A DNA stretch of 64,000 bases, from positions 298,645 to 362,644 of the forward strand of contig JACRLZ010000001.1 of the NCBI GenBank assembly GCA_016235125.1, read 5' to 3'. Of the stretch, positions 53,593-61,315 are shown piece after piece (the stretch's first letter is position 1; every line of letters begins with the position of its first letter). Origin of the DNA: Sphingobacteriales bacterium (GTDB lineage Bacteria > Bacteroidota > Bacteroidia > Chitinophagales > Chitinophagaceae). The notes under the pieces are model-generated. The model had not been told where the DNA came from, ran no database searches, and saw only the letters and a program-made list of their open reading frames with translations. The position numbers and the translations under genes are program-made.

Positions 53593-54087
53593 ATGAAAAA
53601 AGGCTTACTGTTTTTAATCATCTTTCTTTTTACATATATCAATCTTTATTCGCAGTTTAAGAAAAATATTAAAGTAAATGCTCTTTCTTTTGAGTTGGGC
53701 AAAACAGGGTTGATTTATAACCTGAACTTCGATCACAGGATAAAAAACAAAAATATTGGATACAGGGCTTCTATTGGGTCAAACTTTGCAAAATATCTGA
53801 ATGTTTTTTCGGCAGCCGGAGGCGGATATTTTTTAATTGGGAAAAAGAAAATTTTACTGGAGATTGGTATTGATGCAGGACTTCTAAATGTTGATGAAAT
53901 AAGTGATGACCAGAGAGGGCTAACCTTAATTTATCCTGACTATTCAATAAAGACTTTTTATTCCAGCCTGAATGCAGGAGTAAGAATTTACAGCCAAAAG
54001 AGTCTATTCAGGGCAGGGGTTTCTCCCGGAATAATAAAAGATGGATTTCTGCCTGGCGGATATATCAGTTTTGGTTTTCTGTTTTAA
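53593..54087 (+). CDS. Small outer-membrane beta-barrel-like protein
   Basis: The 164-residue protein has a signal peptide (MKKGLLFLIIFLFTYINLYSQ) and alternating beta strands with aromatic ends (FELGKTGLIYNLNFDHRIKNKNIGYRASIGSNF; GGYFLIGKKKILLEIGIDAGLL; LNAGVRIYSQKSLFRAGVSPGI), closing on GGYISFGFLF with a terminal Phe. This suits a small outer-membrane barrel of unknown role. It lies 12 bp after rimM and 4 bp before dinB, but probably has no relation to them. Confidence 0.7.
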   Translation: MKKGLLFLIIFLFTYINLYSQFKKNIKVNALSFELGKTGLIYNLNFDHRIKNKNIGYRASIGSNFAKYLNVFSAAGGGYFLIGKKKILLEIGIDAGLLNVDEISDDQRGLTLIYPDYSIKTFYSSLNAGVRIYSQKSLFRAGVSPGIIKDGFLPGGYISFGFLF

Positions 54088-54091
54088 TAAT

Positions 54092-55297
54092 ATGAAGGAT
54101 GCACTTCACCATATAGCCCATTTCGACCTTGATTCCTTCTTTGTTTCGGTTGAAATAAGAAACAGCCCCGATCTGAAAGGTAAACCAGTCGTTGTTGGCG
54201 GTTATGAAAGAGGCGTGGTGGCCGCCTGCAGCTATGAAGCAAGAAAATTTGGTATTCATTCGGCCATGCCGATGAAAAAAGCATTGCAGCTTTGCCCGGG
54301 TCTGATCGTTACCAATGCCAGCCGTGATCAGTATAGTAAATATTCAAGATGGGTTACAGAAATTATTGCTTCAAAAGTTCCCCTGTTTGAAAAGGCAAGC
54401 ATTGATGAGTTTTACATTGATCTTACAGGCATGGATAAATTTTTCGGCGCCAGCAAATATGCAAAAGAATTAAGACAACATATCATTGATGAAACAGGGT
54501 TGCCCATCTCCTGCGGGCTGTCATCAGCAAGGTTTATCAGCAAGATGGCAACCAATGAAGCCAAGCCCAATGGGTTTCTGGAAATTCCTCATGGAAAGGA
54601 AATTGAATTCCTTTGGCCGCTGGGTATTGAAAAAATAAATGGTGTGGGCAAACAAACCGAACAGCTACTGAAGAGCTATGGAATTTATACTATTGAAGAT
54701 ATTGCAAAGACACCGGTTGAACACCTTGAAAAAATTGCCGGCAAATGGGGCGAAGCCCTCTGGCACAAAGCTTATGGCCGGGGAAGTGTTGAAATTGCCA
54801 CCGACTGGGAGCAAAAAAGTATGAGCCATGAAAACACTTTTGAAAAAGACTATAACGATATTGAATTTCTGTATAAAGAATTAGTGCGGCTTACGGAGAA
54901 AACGGCCTATTCACTTCGTGAAGATGAAAAAATGACTGGCTGTGTCACGGTTAAGATCCGTTATTCCGATTTTGAAACTACTTCCCGGCAGGAAACTGTA
55001 GACTACACAGCCCTTGATGATGTACTGATAGCAAAGGTGAAAGACCTGTTCAATAAGTCCTATCAGAAAGGAAGACCTGTACGGTTACTTGGCGTTCGTT
55101 TCAGCCAGATGATACCGATAACCATGCAGATGAGCTTGTTTGAAAATAATATTGAAAAGCTGAATCTGTACAAAGCCGTTGATGATATTAAAGAAAGGTT
55201 TGGCAGCAAGCTGGTGACAAAGGCGGTTACTTCTGAAATGAAGGACAGCGAAAATGCATTTACTACCCGGCACAATAAGAAAAAATCTGCAGAATAA
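54092..55297 (+). CDS. dinB: DNA polymerase IV (Y family)
   Basis: The 401-residue translesion polymerase has the catalytic acids in IAHFDLDSFFVSVE and FEKASIDEFYIDLTG, the fingers YERGVVAACSYEARKFGIHSAMPMKKALQLCP, the thumb region GVGKQTEQLLKSYGIYTIEDIAKTP and a little-finger domain with FNKSYQKGRPVRLLGVRFSQM; the beta-clamp motif near the end resembles QMSLFEN. The start is the ATG at 54092; an upstream in-frame codon would overlap the barrel gene. Confidence 0.95.
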   Translation: MKDALHHIAHFDLDSFFVSVEIRNSPDLKGKPVVVGGYERGVVAACSYEARKFGIHSAMPMKKALQLCPGLIVTNASRDQYSKYSRWVTEIIASKVPLFEKASIDEFYIDLTGMDKFFGASKYAKELRQHIIDETGLPISCGLSSARFISKMATNEAKPNGFLEIPHGKEIEFLWPLGIEKINGVGKQTEQLLKSYGIYTIEDIAKTPVEHLEKIAGKWGEALWHKAYGRGSVEIATDWEQKSMSHENTFEKDYNDIEFLYKELVRLTEKTAYSLREDEKMTGCVTVKIRYSDFETTSRQETVDYTALDDVLIAKVKDLFNKSYQKGRPVRLLGVRFSQMIPITMQMSLFENNIEKLNLYKAVDDIKERFGSKLVTKAVTSEMKDSENAFTTRHNKKKSAE

Positions 55298-55396
55298 ATT
55301 TTCCGTGAAAACCAGATTACCGCAACCTTCTTATCTTCGCAATCCCCTTTATTTACTAATTCCTGATAAACTAATAACCTAATTAACTAATTTACC

Positions 55397-56764
55397 ATGT
55401 CAACAACTTGGAAAGACTACCAGGAAAAAAACAAAGAACATTTTTTAAACGAAATGCTGGATCTGCTCCGCATTCCTTCTGTAAGTGCAAAGAGTGAGCA
55501 TAAAGCGGATATGCTGAAATGTGCTGAAGCAGTAAAGAAAAGCCTGCTGGATGCCGGTTGTGATAAAGCCGAAGTAATGTCAACCGATGGTCACCCGGCT
55601 GTGTATGGAGAAAAGATAATTGATCCGAATAAGCCTACTGTACTTGTATATGGCCACTACGATGTGCAACCACCCGAGCCATTAGAACTTTGGCATAGTG
55701 GACCCTTTGAGCCTGTGATCAAAGACGGAAAGGTATTTGCCAGGGGCAGCGCTGATGACAAAGGTCAGTTCTATATGCATGTAAAAGCATTGGAGATTCT
55801 TACAAAGACCAACACCATGTCCACTAATATCAAATTTTTAATTGAAGGAGAAGAAGAAGTAGGCTCTCCTAATCTTGGAAAATTCGTTGCCGCACATAAA
55901 GAAATGCTGAAAGCTGATGTTATACTCATCAGCGACAGCTCTATGCTGAGTATGAAAAATCCTTCGCTGGATACCGGTGTCAGGGGCTTAAGTTATATTG
56001 AAGTGGAAGTGACAGCCGCCAACCGTGACCTGCATAGCGGTACATATGGCGGTGCAGTGGCTAACCCGATTACGATATTAGCAAAAATGATAGCCTCTTG
56101 CCATGACAAGAACAATCATATCACTATCCCGGGTTTTTATGATGATGTGGTAAAAGCAGGAAAAAAAGAAAGAGCATTAATCAATAAAGCTCCTTATAGC
56201 GAAAAGGAATATAAAAAGGATTTAGGTGTAAAAGAGCTTTGGGGAGAAAAAGGTTATACTACCTATGAAAGAACCGGTATCCGCCCGACAATAGAAGTAA
56301 ACGGCATATGGGGTGGTTACACAGGCGAAGGTGCCAAAACTGTATTACCTTCAAAAGCTACGGCAAAAATTTCTGCCCGTCTGGTTCCCAATCAATCTTC
56401 AAAAAAGATGACGAAGAAGTTATTGAAGTACTTTCAATCCATAGCCCCAAAATCGGTGACTGTAAAAGCCTGGGAACACCACGGAGGCGAGCCTTACATG
56501 ACACCGATTGACAGTAAGGGATATTTAGCCGCAGAGAAAGCAGTGAAATCAACTTTTGGCAAACAGCCGATTCCTGTTCGTGGTGGTGGCAGCATTCCTA
56601 TTTGTTCGATACTGGAAAAAGAACTGGGAATAAAAATTATTTTTATGGGCTTTGGCTTGGATAATGACAACCTGCATAGTCCGAATGAGAAATATAATAT
56701 CGAAAATTTTTACAAAGGGATTGAGACGATACCGTACTTCCATAAATATTTCTCCGAACTTTAA
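55397..56764 (+). CDS. M20 family dipeptidase
   Basis: The 455-residue cytoplasmic metallopeptidase has the Zn ligands and catalytic residues of the DapE/carnosinase-like M20 family: VLVYGHYDVQPPEPLELWHSGPFEPVIKDGKVFARGSADDKGQ, EGEEEVGSPNL, LISDSSM, and GGGSIPICSILEK with GFGLDNDNLHSPNEK near the end. A dimerisation lid domain is in the middle. It hydrolyses dipeptides or related amides; the exact substrate is unknown. A TATCTTCG box is at 55332-55339. Confidence 0.93.
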   Translation: MSTTWKDYQEKNKEHFLNEMLDLLRIPSVSAKSEHKADMLKCAEAVKKSLLDAGCDKAEVMSTDGHPAVYGEKIIDPNKPTVLVYGHYDVQPPEPLELWHSGPFEPVIKDGKVFARGSADDKGQFYMHVKALEILTKTNTMSTNIKFLIEGEEEVGSPNLGKFVAAHKEMLKADVILISDSSMLSMKNPSLDTGVRGLSYIEVEVTAANRDLHSGTYGGAVANPITILAKMIASCHDKNNHITIPGFYDDVVKAGKKERALINKAPYSEKEYKKDLGVKELWGEKGYTTYERTGIRPTIEVNGIWGGYTGEGAKTVLPSKATAKISARLVPNQSSKKMTKKLLKYFQSIAPKSVTVKAWEHHGGEPYMTPIDSKGYLAAEKAVKSTFGKQPIPVRGGGSIPICSILEKELGIKIIFMGFGLDNDNLHSPNEKYNIENFYKGIETIPYFHKYFSEL

Positions 56765-56767
56765 ACT

Positions 56768-56836
56768 GTGAATGGTCAATGGTGAATAGGCAATATTCAT
56801 AAGGTGAAAATTTACTATTGACTATTCACCATTCAC
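56768..56836. repeat. Inverted repeat between the dipeptidase and S4 genes
   Basis: GTGAATGGTCAATGGTGAAT (from 56768) and a near-complement ending at 56836 form a 22-bp imperfect stem. Its last base is one position before the ATG of the S4 gene. It is made of GAATGGTCAAT-type units. Confidence 0.65.
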
Positions 56837-56837
56837 T

Positions 56838-57218
56838 ATGCCGGGAAAACTCCGCCTCGATAAATACCTCTGGTCAATCCGTTTATTTAAAACAAGAACT
56901 CTTGCAGCATCTGCATGCGATAACGGCAAAGTAAAATTCAATGGCGCTGCTGTTAAACCTGCCAAAAATGTAAACATAGGCGATGAATATGAAATAAAGA
57001 CGGAAAATAAAAGATGGCGGATAAAAGTGATCGGGCTTCTCGAAAAAAGAGTGAAATACGATGAAGCCGTTAAATATTACATCGACATCACCCCTGCCGG
57101 GGAAATTCAAAGACTCCAGTACCAGTCAGCAAGTTTTCATACCGGAAAAAGGCAAAGCAAAATCGGACGGCCTACCAAGAAACAAAGAAGGGATATTGAC
57201 AATTTTCTTACAGATTAG
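56838..57218 (+). CDS. RNA-binding S4 domain protein (Hsp15/HslR-like)
   Basis: The 126-residue protein has the S4 motif LRLDKYLWSIRLFKTRTLAASACDNGKVKFNGAAVKPAKNVNIGDEYEIK and a basic tail (GRPTKKQRRDIDNFL). Family members such as Hsp15 bind 50S subunits with trapped nascent chains. The start codon is 1 bp after an inverted repeat. It precedes the Hsp20 genes, with which it shares a stress theme. Confidence 0.9.
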   Translation: MPGKLRLDKYLWSIRLFKTRTLAASACDNGKVKFNGAAVKPAKNVNIGDEYEIKTENKRWRIKVIGLLEKRVKYDEAVKYYIDITPAGEIQRLQYQSASFHTGKRQSKIGRPTKKQRRDIDNFLTD

Positions 57219-57226
57219 CATCTGTT

Positions 57227-57291
57227 GATGAAAATCATCCTGCTTTATTATTATTATCATCTCAAACACCTGAGAAGAATTTTAGTTTCGG
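57227..57291 (+). promoter_or_regulatory. FNR-like site and -7 box upstream of the first Hsp20 gene
   Basis: TTGATGAAAATCAT (core TGAT-GAAA-ATCA, 57227-57238) and TAGTTTCG (57284-57291), one base off TAnnTTTG. The distance from the site centre to the box end is 58.5 bp, which would place the site near -63, a class I activator position. Confidence 0.45.
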
Positions 57292-57312
57292 TGTGAATAA
57301 AGTCTGGTCAGC

Positions 57313-57726
57313 ATGACAGCAGCCGAATCAAGAACAAGACGAATGGAAGGCCCGCTCTTCTTCAAGCCCGGTGTTGAATACAAGCACCGGAGAAGGAAAG
57401 CAATAGTGCCTGCTGTGAACATTGATGAATCGGATCAGGAATATATTCTTATGCTGGCGGCACCGGGGTTCAGTAAAGAGGTTTTCGTATTGAAAATTGA
57501 AAAAAATATTTTATCGGTCGAGGCTTCTAAAAAGCCCGACAACCTTGATTTCATACACGATTGCTGTGAATATGATTTTAATCACTGGAAAAGAGAGTTC
57601 ATTTTGCCGGATGATGCCGATGGATTGATGACAAGAGCAAAATACCTGAATGGTGAACTCATCATCAGCATACCCAAAGGAAAAACCGGTGACTCTCCGT
57701 TTACAATCCCTATTTATGTTTATTAA
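57313..57726 (+). CDS. Hsp20/alpha-crystallin family small heat shock protein (divergent)
   Basis: The 137-residue protein has a 30-residue basic N-terminus, then the alpha-crystallin beta-sandwich: IVPAVNIDESDQEYILMLAAPGFSKEVFVLKIEKNILSVEA and WKREFILPDDADGLMTRAKYLNGELIISIPK. The C-terminal IPI of FTIPIYVY is the IxI motif used for oligomerisation. The loop between (KPDNLDFIHDCCEYDF) has a Cys pair not found in common family members. It holds unfolding proteins. An unknown gene and a second Hsp20 follow on the same strand. Confidence 0.87.
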   Translation: MTAAESRTRRMEGPLFFKPGVEYKHRRRKAIVPAVNIDESDQEYILMLAAPGFSKEVFVLKIEKNILSVEASKKPDNLDFIHDCCEYDFNHWKREFILPDDADGLMTRAKYLNGELIISIPKGKTGDSPFTIPIYVY

Positions 57727-57736
57727 TCCGTTAAAT

Positions 57737-58156
57737 ATGCAGTTGCACATTGGCCCAAACCGTTTTATCGGTGACATACAAAAAGAATTCAATAAGGCCT
57801 TTCCTTTTTTGAAGATTGAGTTCTTTAATAACAAAACATTTAACCGGAGTGGTTTTATGGCTCATCAGATCATCCCCCAAAATAAAAAGATCGGGGAAAG
57901 TCAGCTGAATATCACCGATGGTGATATTCAGGTGGAAAAGGATATGAAAGTGAAAGACCTGGAAAAAATATTTAAAGACCAGTTCAGCCTGGCTGTGCAG
58001 GTGTTCAGAAAATCAGGTAATTTATGGCTGGAAACGACCATGACAGATAACTGGACACTGCAACAGCAAAACAATCATGGCAGAGAAATTTCTACCGGGA
58101 AAAATGCAGATGAAAAACCCGGCGATTATGATCTGAACCGTGACGCAGGTCACTGA
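57737..58156 (+). CDS. Protein of unknown function between two Hsp20 genes
   Basis: The 139-residue cytoplasmic protein starts MQLHIGPNRFIGDIQKEFNK (57737), shares no domain I can name, and has a conserved-looking core FPFLKIEFFNNKTFN, LNITDGDIQVEKDMKVKDLEKIFKDQFSLAVQVFRKSGNLWLETTMTDNWTLQQQN. It seems to be a small alpha/beta protein, and similar ones occur near stress genes in Bacteroidota (from memory, not checked). An in-frame codon at 57650 would overlap the first Hsp20 gene and is rejected. The spacing of 10 bp implies co-transcription with the first Hsp20. Confidence 0.75.
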   Translation: MQLHIGPNRFIGDIQKEFNKAFPFLKIEFFNNKTFNRSGFMAHQIIPQNKKIGESQLNITDGDIQVEKDMKVKDLEKIFKDQFSLAVQVFRKSGNLWLETTMTDNWTLQQQNNHGREISTGKNADEKPGDYDLNRDAGH

Positions 58157-58188
58157 TACCATTTCCCCGTCCGTTACATTTTTTTTAC

Positions 58189-58230
58189 TGAGAAAAATCA
58201 ATACCCACTATCATTCTTGTCATTGCTTTT
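58189..58230 (+). promoter_or_regulatory. Weak FNR-like site and box upstream of the second Hsp20 gene
   Basis: TGAG-AAAA-ATCA (58189-58200), one base off, with TTGCTTTT (58223-58230), two bases off TAnnTTTG, at 35.5 bp from centre to box end. Supporting evidence only. Confidence 0.25.
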
Positions 58231-58293
58231 CAGGAGTTGGTTTTCCGATATTACAAACGAGTTAAGTTATTATTCACTTTTAAAAGCTTTTTT

Positions 58294-58743
58294 ATGGAAA
58301 CCAAAGCTGTTGACAAACCCAGAACTTCCTGGCCAACCTTGTTTGACAGTGGATGGATGGAAAAATTTTTCAATGCCCCGTTGGATGAGTTCTTCAACTT
58401 CGGCAAAGTAATGAATGTACCTGCCGTAAATGTTACAGAAACTGAGAAAGACTTCAGGCTCAGCATTGCTGCACCCGGTCTGGAAAAGAAAGATTTCAAA
58501 GTAGATGCATTTGATGACATGCTGACAATCAGCGCTGAAAAAGAAAGAGAGGAAAAGGAAGAAAAAGACCGCTACAACAGGCGGGAGTACAATTACAGCA
58601 GCTGGAGCCGCAGCTTTACCCTTCCTGAAAACTGTGATTTTGGCAAGATCAATGCAGAGTACAAAAACGGGGAATTGAAAATCTTCATCCCGAAAAAGGA
58701 AGTAAAAGAACCTAAAAAGGTAAAAAACATCTCTGTGAATTAA
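58294..58743 (+). CDS. Hsp20/alpha-crystallin family small heat shock protein
   Basis: The 149-residue protein has the standard form: an N-terminal region with LFDSGWMEKFFNAPLDEFFNFGKV, VPAVNVTETEKDFRLSIAAPGLEKKDFKVDAFDDMLTISAEKERE, YNYSSWSRSFTLPENCDFGKINAEYKNGELKIFIPKKE, and a C-terminal ISV of the IxI type. It is a chaperone holdase of the cytoplasm. The start at 58294 (METKAVDKPRTSW) is chosen because the upstream in-frame codon lacks family similarity. A terminator follows. Confidence 0.95.
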   Translation: METKAVDKPRTSWPTLFDSGWMEKFFNAPLDEFFNFGKVMNVPAVNVTETEKDFRLSIAAPGLEKKDFKVDAFDDMLTISAEKEREEKEEKDRYNRREYNYSSWSRSFTLPENCDFGKINAEYKNGELKIFIPKKEVKEPKKVKNISVN

Positions 58744-58765
58744 CGGGATGAGTGCGGAAGCACAG

Positions 58766-58797
58766 CCCCCGGCATCAGATGAAGGCCGGGGGTTTTT
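58766..58797 (+). terminator. Rho-independent terminator after hsp20
   Basis: CCCCCGGC (58766-58773) pairs with GCCGGGGG (58785-58792), 11-base loop, then TTTTT. It also separates this gene from the convergent response regulator. Confidence 0.9.
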
Positions 58798-58799
58798 AT

Positions 58800-59855
58800 T
58801 TAGTAAAGAAGGTTTTTCAGTTTGTCGAGGTTCAATACGGATATTTTTCCGTCTTTGATCTCAATAAGTTTTTCTGATTTGAAGTCGCTGAGTGTTCGTA
58901 TCAACGATTCAGTGGCAGTACCCACATAATGAGCAAAATCCTCCCTTGAAATTTCAAGAGGTTTATTTGTGTTTTCCGAATTGAATTTTTGGTAAATATC
59001 CACCAGTGCCTTGGCTACTCTTTTACGAAGTGAACTATATGCCAGGTTAAGCAGCCTTTCTTCTTTTTCTTTTACATTTTGTGTGATGATGCGTATAAAC
59101 TTGGCTGCAATATCCATATTACCATAGATCATATGCATAAAATCATCTTTGGGTATCTGCATGATTTCGGCATCTTCCAGTATTACTGTTGAATCATCAT
59201 AATTTTTATCTTCAATCAGTGCGGGGTAACCAATAAAATCTCCCTCGGTAAACAGGTCGGTTATATATTCTTTACCGTCTTCATTCGTCTTAAGCCCTTT
59301 CACTTTTCCCTTAACGAGGTAATATAAAAAGCGGGGCCTTTTTCCTTCCTGGTAAAGGGTTTGTTTTTTGCTGTATGATTCCACATCGTACTGATCCGCC
59401 AGCTGACTTATTAAACCAGTGCTTTTTACATCTCTTATAAATTGGTTTATCCCTTGCTGAGACGCGGCGTAGGCATTATCCATTATAGCAGCTTTCTTTA
59501 GCCTTACCTCTATTGCATTAAGCAATTCGATGTCTTCAAATGGTTTGGTAATATAATCATCAGCTCCCATTTCCATGCCCTTCCGGAAATCACTTCTTTC
59601 TGTCTTTGCCGTTAAAAAAACAAAAGGTATCCGCTGGGTATCTTCATTTTTCCGCAAAAGATGCAATACACCATAACCATCCAGTTCGGGCATCATAATG
59701 TCGCAAACAATAACATCCGGTTTTTCCTTTTGTGCCATTTCCACTCCCTGTTTGCCGTTAACTGCAGTCAATGCTTTGTATCCAGCCAGTTCTAAAATTT
59801 CGGCTGTATTTTCTCTGATGTCCTGGTTATCGTCAATTACTAAAACTGATTTCAT
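58800..59855 (-). CDS. Response regulator fused to a Crp/Fnr transcription factor
   Basis: The 351-residue protein has three parts. Residues 1-120 are a receiver domain: VLVIDDNQDIRENT, phospho-acceptor Asp52 in DVIVCDIMMPELDG, Thr in FVFLTAKTE, Lys in YITKPF. Residues 150-265 form a cyclic-nucleotide-binding-type beta-barrel (YQEGKRPRFLYYLVKGKVKGLKTNEDG, GDFIGYPALI). Residues 270-351 hold the helix-turn-helix (SREDFAHYVGTATESLIRTLSDFK), with Glu316 and Arg320 at the FNR/CRP positions that read TGA. No FNR Fe-S cysteines or cNMP phosphate-binding motif are evident. The gene is 1 bp after the kinase gene. Phosphorylation probably modulates DNA binding; targets are proposed under findings. Confidence 0.92.
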   Translation of the reverse strand: MKSVLVIDDNQDIRENTAEILELAGYKALTAVNGKQGVEMAQKEKPDVIVCDIMMPELDGYGVLHLLRKNEDTQRIPFVFLTAKTERSDFRKGMEMGADDYITKPFEDIELLNAIEVRLKKAAIMDNAYAASQQGINQFIRDVKSTGLISQLADQYDVESYSKKQTLYQEGKRPRFLYYLVKGKVKGLKTNEDGKEYITDLFTEGDFIGYPALIEDKNYDDSTVILEDAEIMQIPKDDFMHMIYGNMDIAAKFIRIITQNVKEKEERLLNLAYSSLRKRVAKALVDIYQKFNSENTNKPLEISREDFAHYVGTATESLIRTLSDFKSEKLIEIKDGKISVLNLDKLKNLLY

Positions 59856-59856
59856 G

Positions 59857-61089
59857 CTAAGGTGTATTTACTGGAATGGCAAAGGTAATGGTTGTGCCTT
59901 TATTTAGCTGACTCCATACAGACACCTCACCATCAAGCAGGTCAAGATACCTTTTTACTATGTGCAGGCCCAGACCCGTTCCCTGAATATTGATGGCGTT
60001 GGTTCCCCGGAAAAAACTGGAAAATAAATGTTCCTGGTCTTCTTCTGAAATACCAATGCCTTCGTCAATAATGGATATAATGGCTTTATCGCCGCTAAGC
60101 CTGCTATTAATGGTTATAGTTTTGCCTTCATCTGAAAATTTGATGGCATTGCCTACCAGATTGATCAAAATGTTTCTGAAAATCCTCTTATCGGTATAGG
60201 CATAGCAATCCCCCTCACAATTCAGGACGAAATGCTGATCTTTTTTCAAAATTGCCTTCATTTCATCCAATGTATCAGATAATAGATCTTTCAGGCTGGT
60301 TTCGCCATAGCTGGTTATTACTTTACCCTCACTCAATTTGCCAAACGAAAGAAAATCCTGCAGAATATCATTGAGATGATTTACAGAATTTTTAATGCGT
60401 TGAATATGTTTATCCCTCTTTTCCTGGTCTTCAGTAGTAATATATTTCGAAAGTAAAGAGGCTGAAGACAGCACGGTGCTTAATGGTGTACGAAATTCAT
60501 GTGAAGCCATCGAAACAAACCGGCTCTTGATTTCATTCAGTTGCTTTTCCTTATCGAGTGCATCACTTAATTCCTGTTGTGACTGTTCCAGTTTTTGTAA
60601 TGCCTCCTTCAAAATCAGGGTTCTTTCATCCACTTTTGTTTCCAGTTCCGCATTCAGCTGGCGCATTTTTTCAGTAATTTTCTCCAGCTGAACTTTTTGC
60701 CGGAGCATATTGCTTTCAATTTCCTTTCGCTTCGTGATATCAACGATAAAAGCAATTACGAATGGCTCATTATCCCTTTTGTACTGGCTTAAACTGATCT
60801 CTACCGGCATGTCAGCTCCATCTTTTCTCCTTGCATACAGGTCCCGCCCCTGCCCCATCACCCTGTTGGATGGTTTTTGGTGATATTCATCTCTCAGTTC
60901 CCGGTGATGTGCTTTAAACCTATCCGGAATCAACATTTCAATTGTATTTCCTTTCAATTCCTTTTCAGTATACCCAAACATCCTTTCTATGGCAGGATTA
61001 GCCATTATGATCTTGCCCCTTCCGTCAGTAAGAATGATCCCTTCCGTGGCATTTTCAAACAAGGAGGTCATATGTAACTGGTCAAGCAT
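59857..61089 (-). CDS. PAS-domain sensor histidine kinase
   Basis: The 410-residue soluble kinase has no membrane segment. Residues 7-120 are a PAS domain (SLFENATEGIILTDGRGKIIMANPAIERMFGYTEKELKG ... with a PAC stretch FVIAFIVDITKRKEIE), then a long coiled coil (125-190). The H box is FVSMASHEFRTPLSTVLSS (His197), the N box is NILINLVGNAIKFS, G1 is SIIDEGIGIS, and G2 is GTGLGLHIVKRYLD. It autophosphorylates and passes phosphate to Asp52 of the adjacent regulator-Crp fusion. What the PAS domain senses is unknown; no heme or flavin residue can be assigned with confidence. Confidence 0.94.
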   Translation of the reverse strand: MLDQLHMTSLFENATEGIILTDGRGKIIMANPAIERMFGYTEKELKGNTIEMLIPDRFKAHHRELRDEYHQKPSNRVMGQGRDLYARRKDGADMPVEISLSQYKRDNEPFVIAFIVDITKRKEIESNMLRQKVQLEKITEKMRQLNAELETKVDERTLILKEALQKLEQSQQELSDALDKEKQLNEIKSRFVSMASHEFRTPLSTVLSSASLLSKYITTEDQEKRDKHIQRIKNSVNHLNDILQDFLSFGKLSEGKVITSYGETSLKDLLSDTLDEMKAILKKDQHFVLNCEGDCYAYTDKRIFRNILINLVGNAIKFSDEGKTITINSRLSGDKAIISIIDEGIGISEEDQEHLFSSFFRGTNAINIQGTGLGLHIVKRYLDLLDGEVSVWSQLNKGTTITFAIPVNTP

Positions 61090-61252
61090 CCTGTTATCCG
61101 GTTTTAAAAGGCAAATTAAGGATATAAAGCCTTGCAGGTTATTTACTTCACTGCTTTTTTTGACGAAAAGTTGTCATGCCTGACAGCAAAAGCAGAATAA
61201 AAAAAACTGCGGGGAATAAGGGAAGAAATGGATAAACAATCAGTACCGGCGC

Positions 61253-61296
61253 TGACATCAATCAGGGAAAAAATAGCGATAAACACGGTAGCTTTG
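61253..61296 (+). promoter_or_regulatory. FNR-like site and -7 box upstream of the universal stress protein gene
   Basis: TGAC-ATCA-ATCA (61253-61264), one base off TGAT-N4-ATCA, and a perfect-consensus TAGCTTTG (61289-61296). The distance from the site centre to the box end is 37.5 bp, one base more than the other sites. The start codon follows 19 bp later. Confidence 0.5.
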
Positions 61297-61315
61297 GAAT
61301 ATAAACCCAAAAATC

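Noticed and set aside
57650..57736. Frameshift or fusion between the first Hsp20 and the following protein
   Set aside because: The two frames overlap only because the upstream in-frame codon of the second gene is spurious; with ATG 57737 both proteins are intact.
61172..61185. TGTCA-TGCC-TGACA palindrome in the kinase/usp gap
   Set aside because: It has the same spacing as a Crp-type site but a different half-site, and no -7 box lies at the expected distance on either strand, so it was not counted in the regulon.
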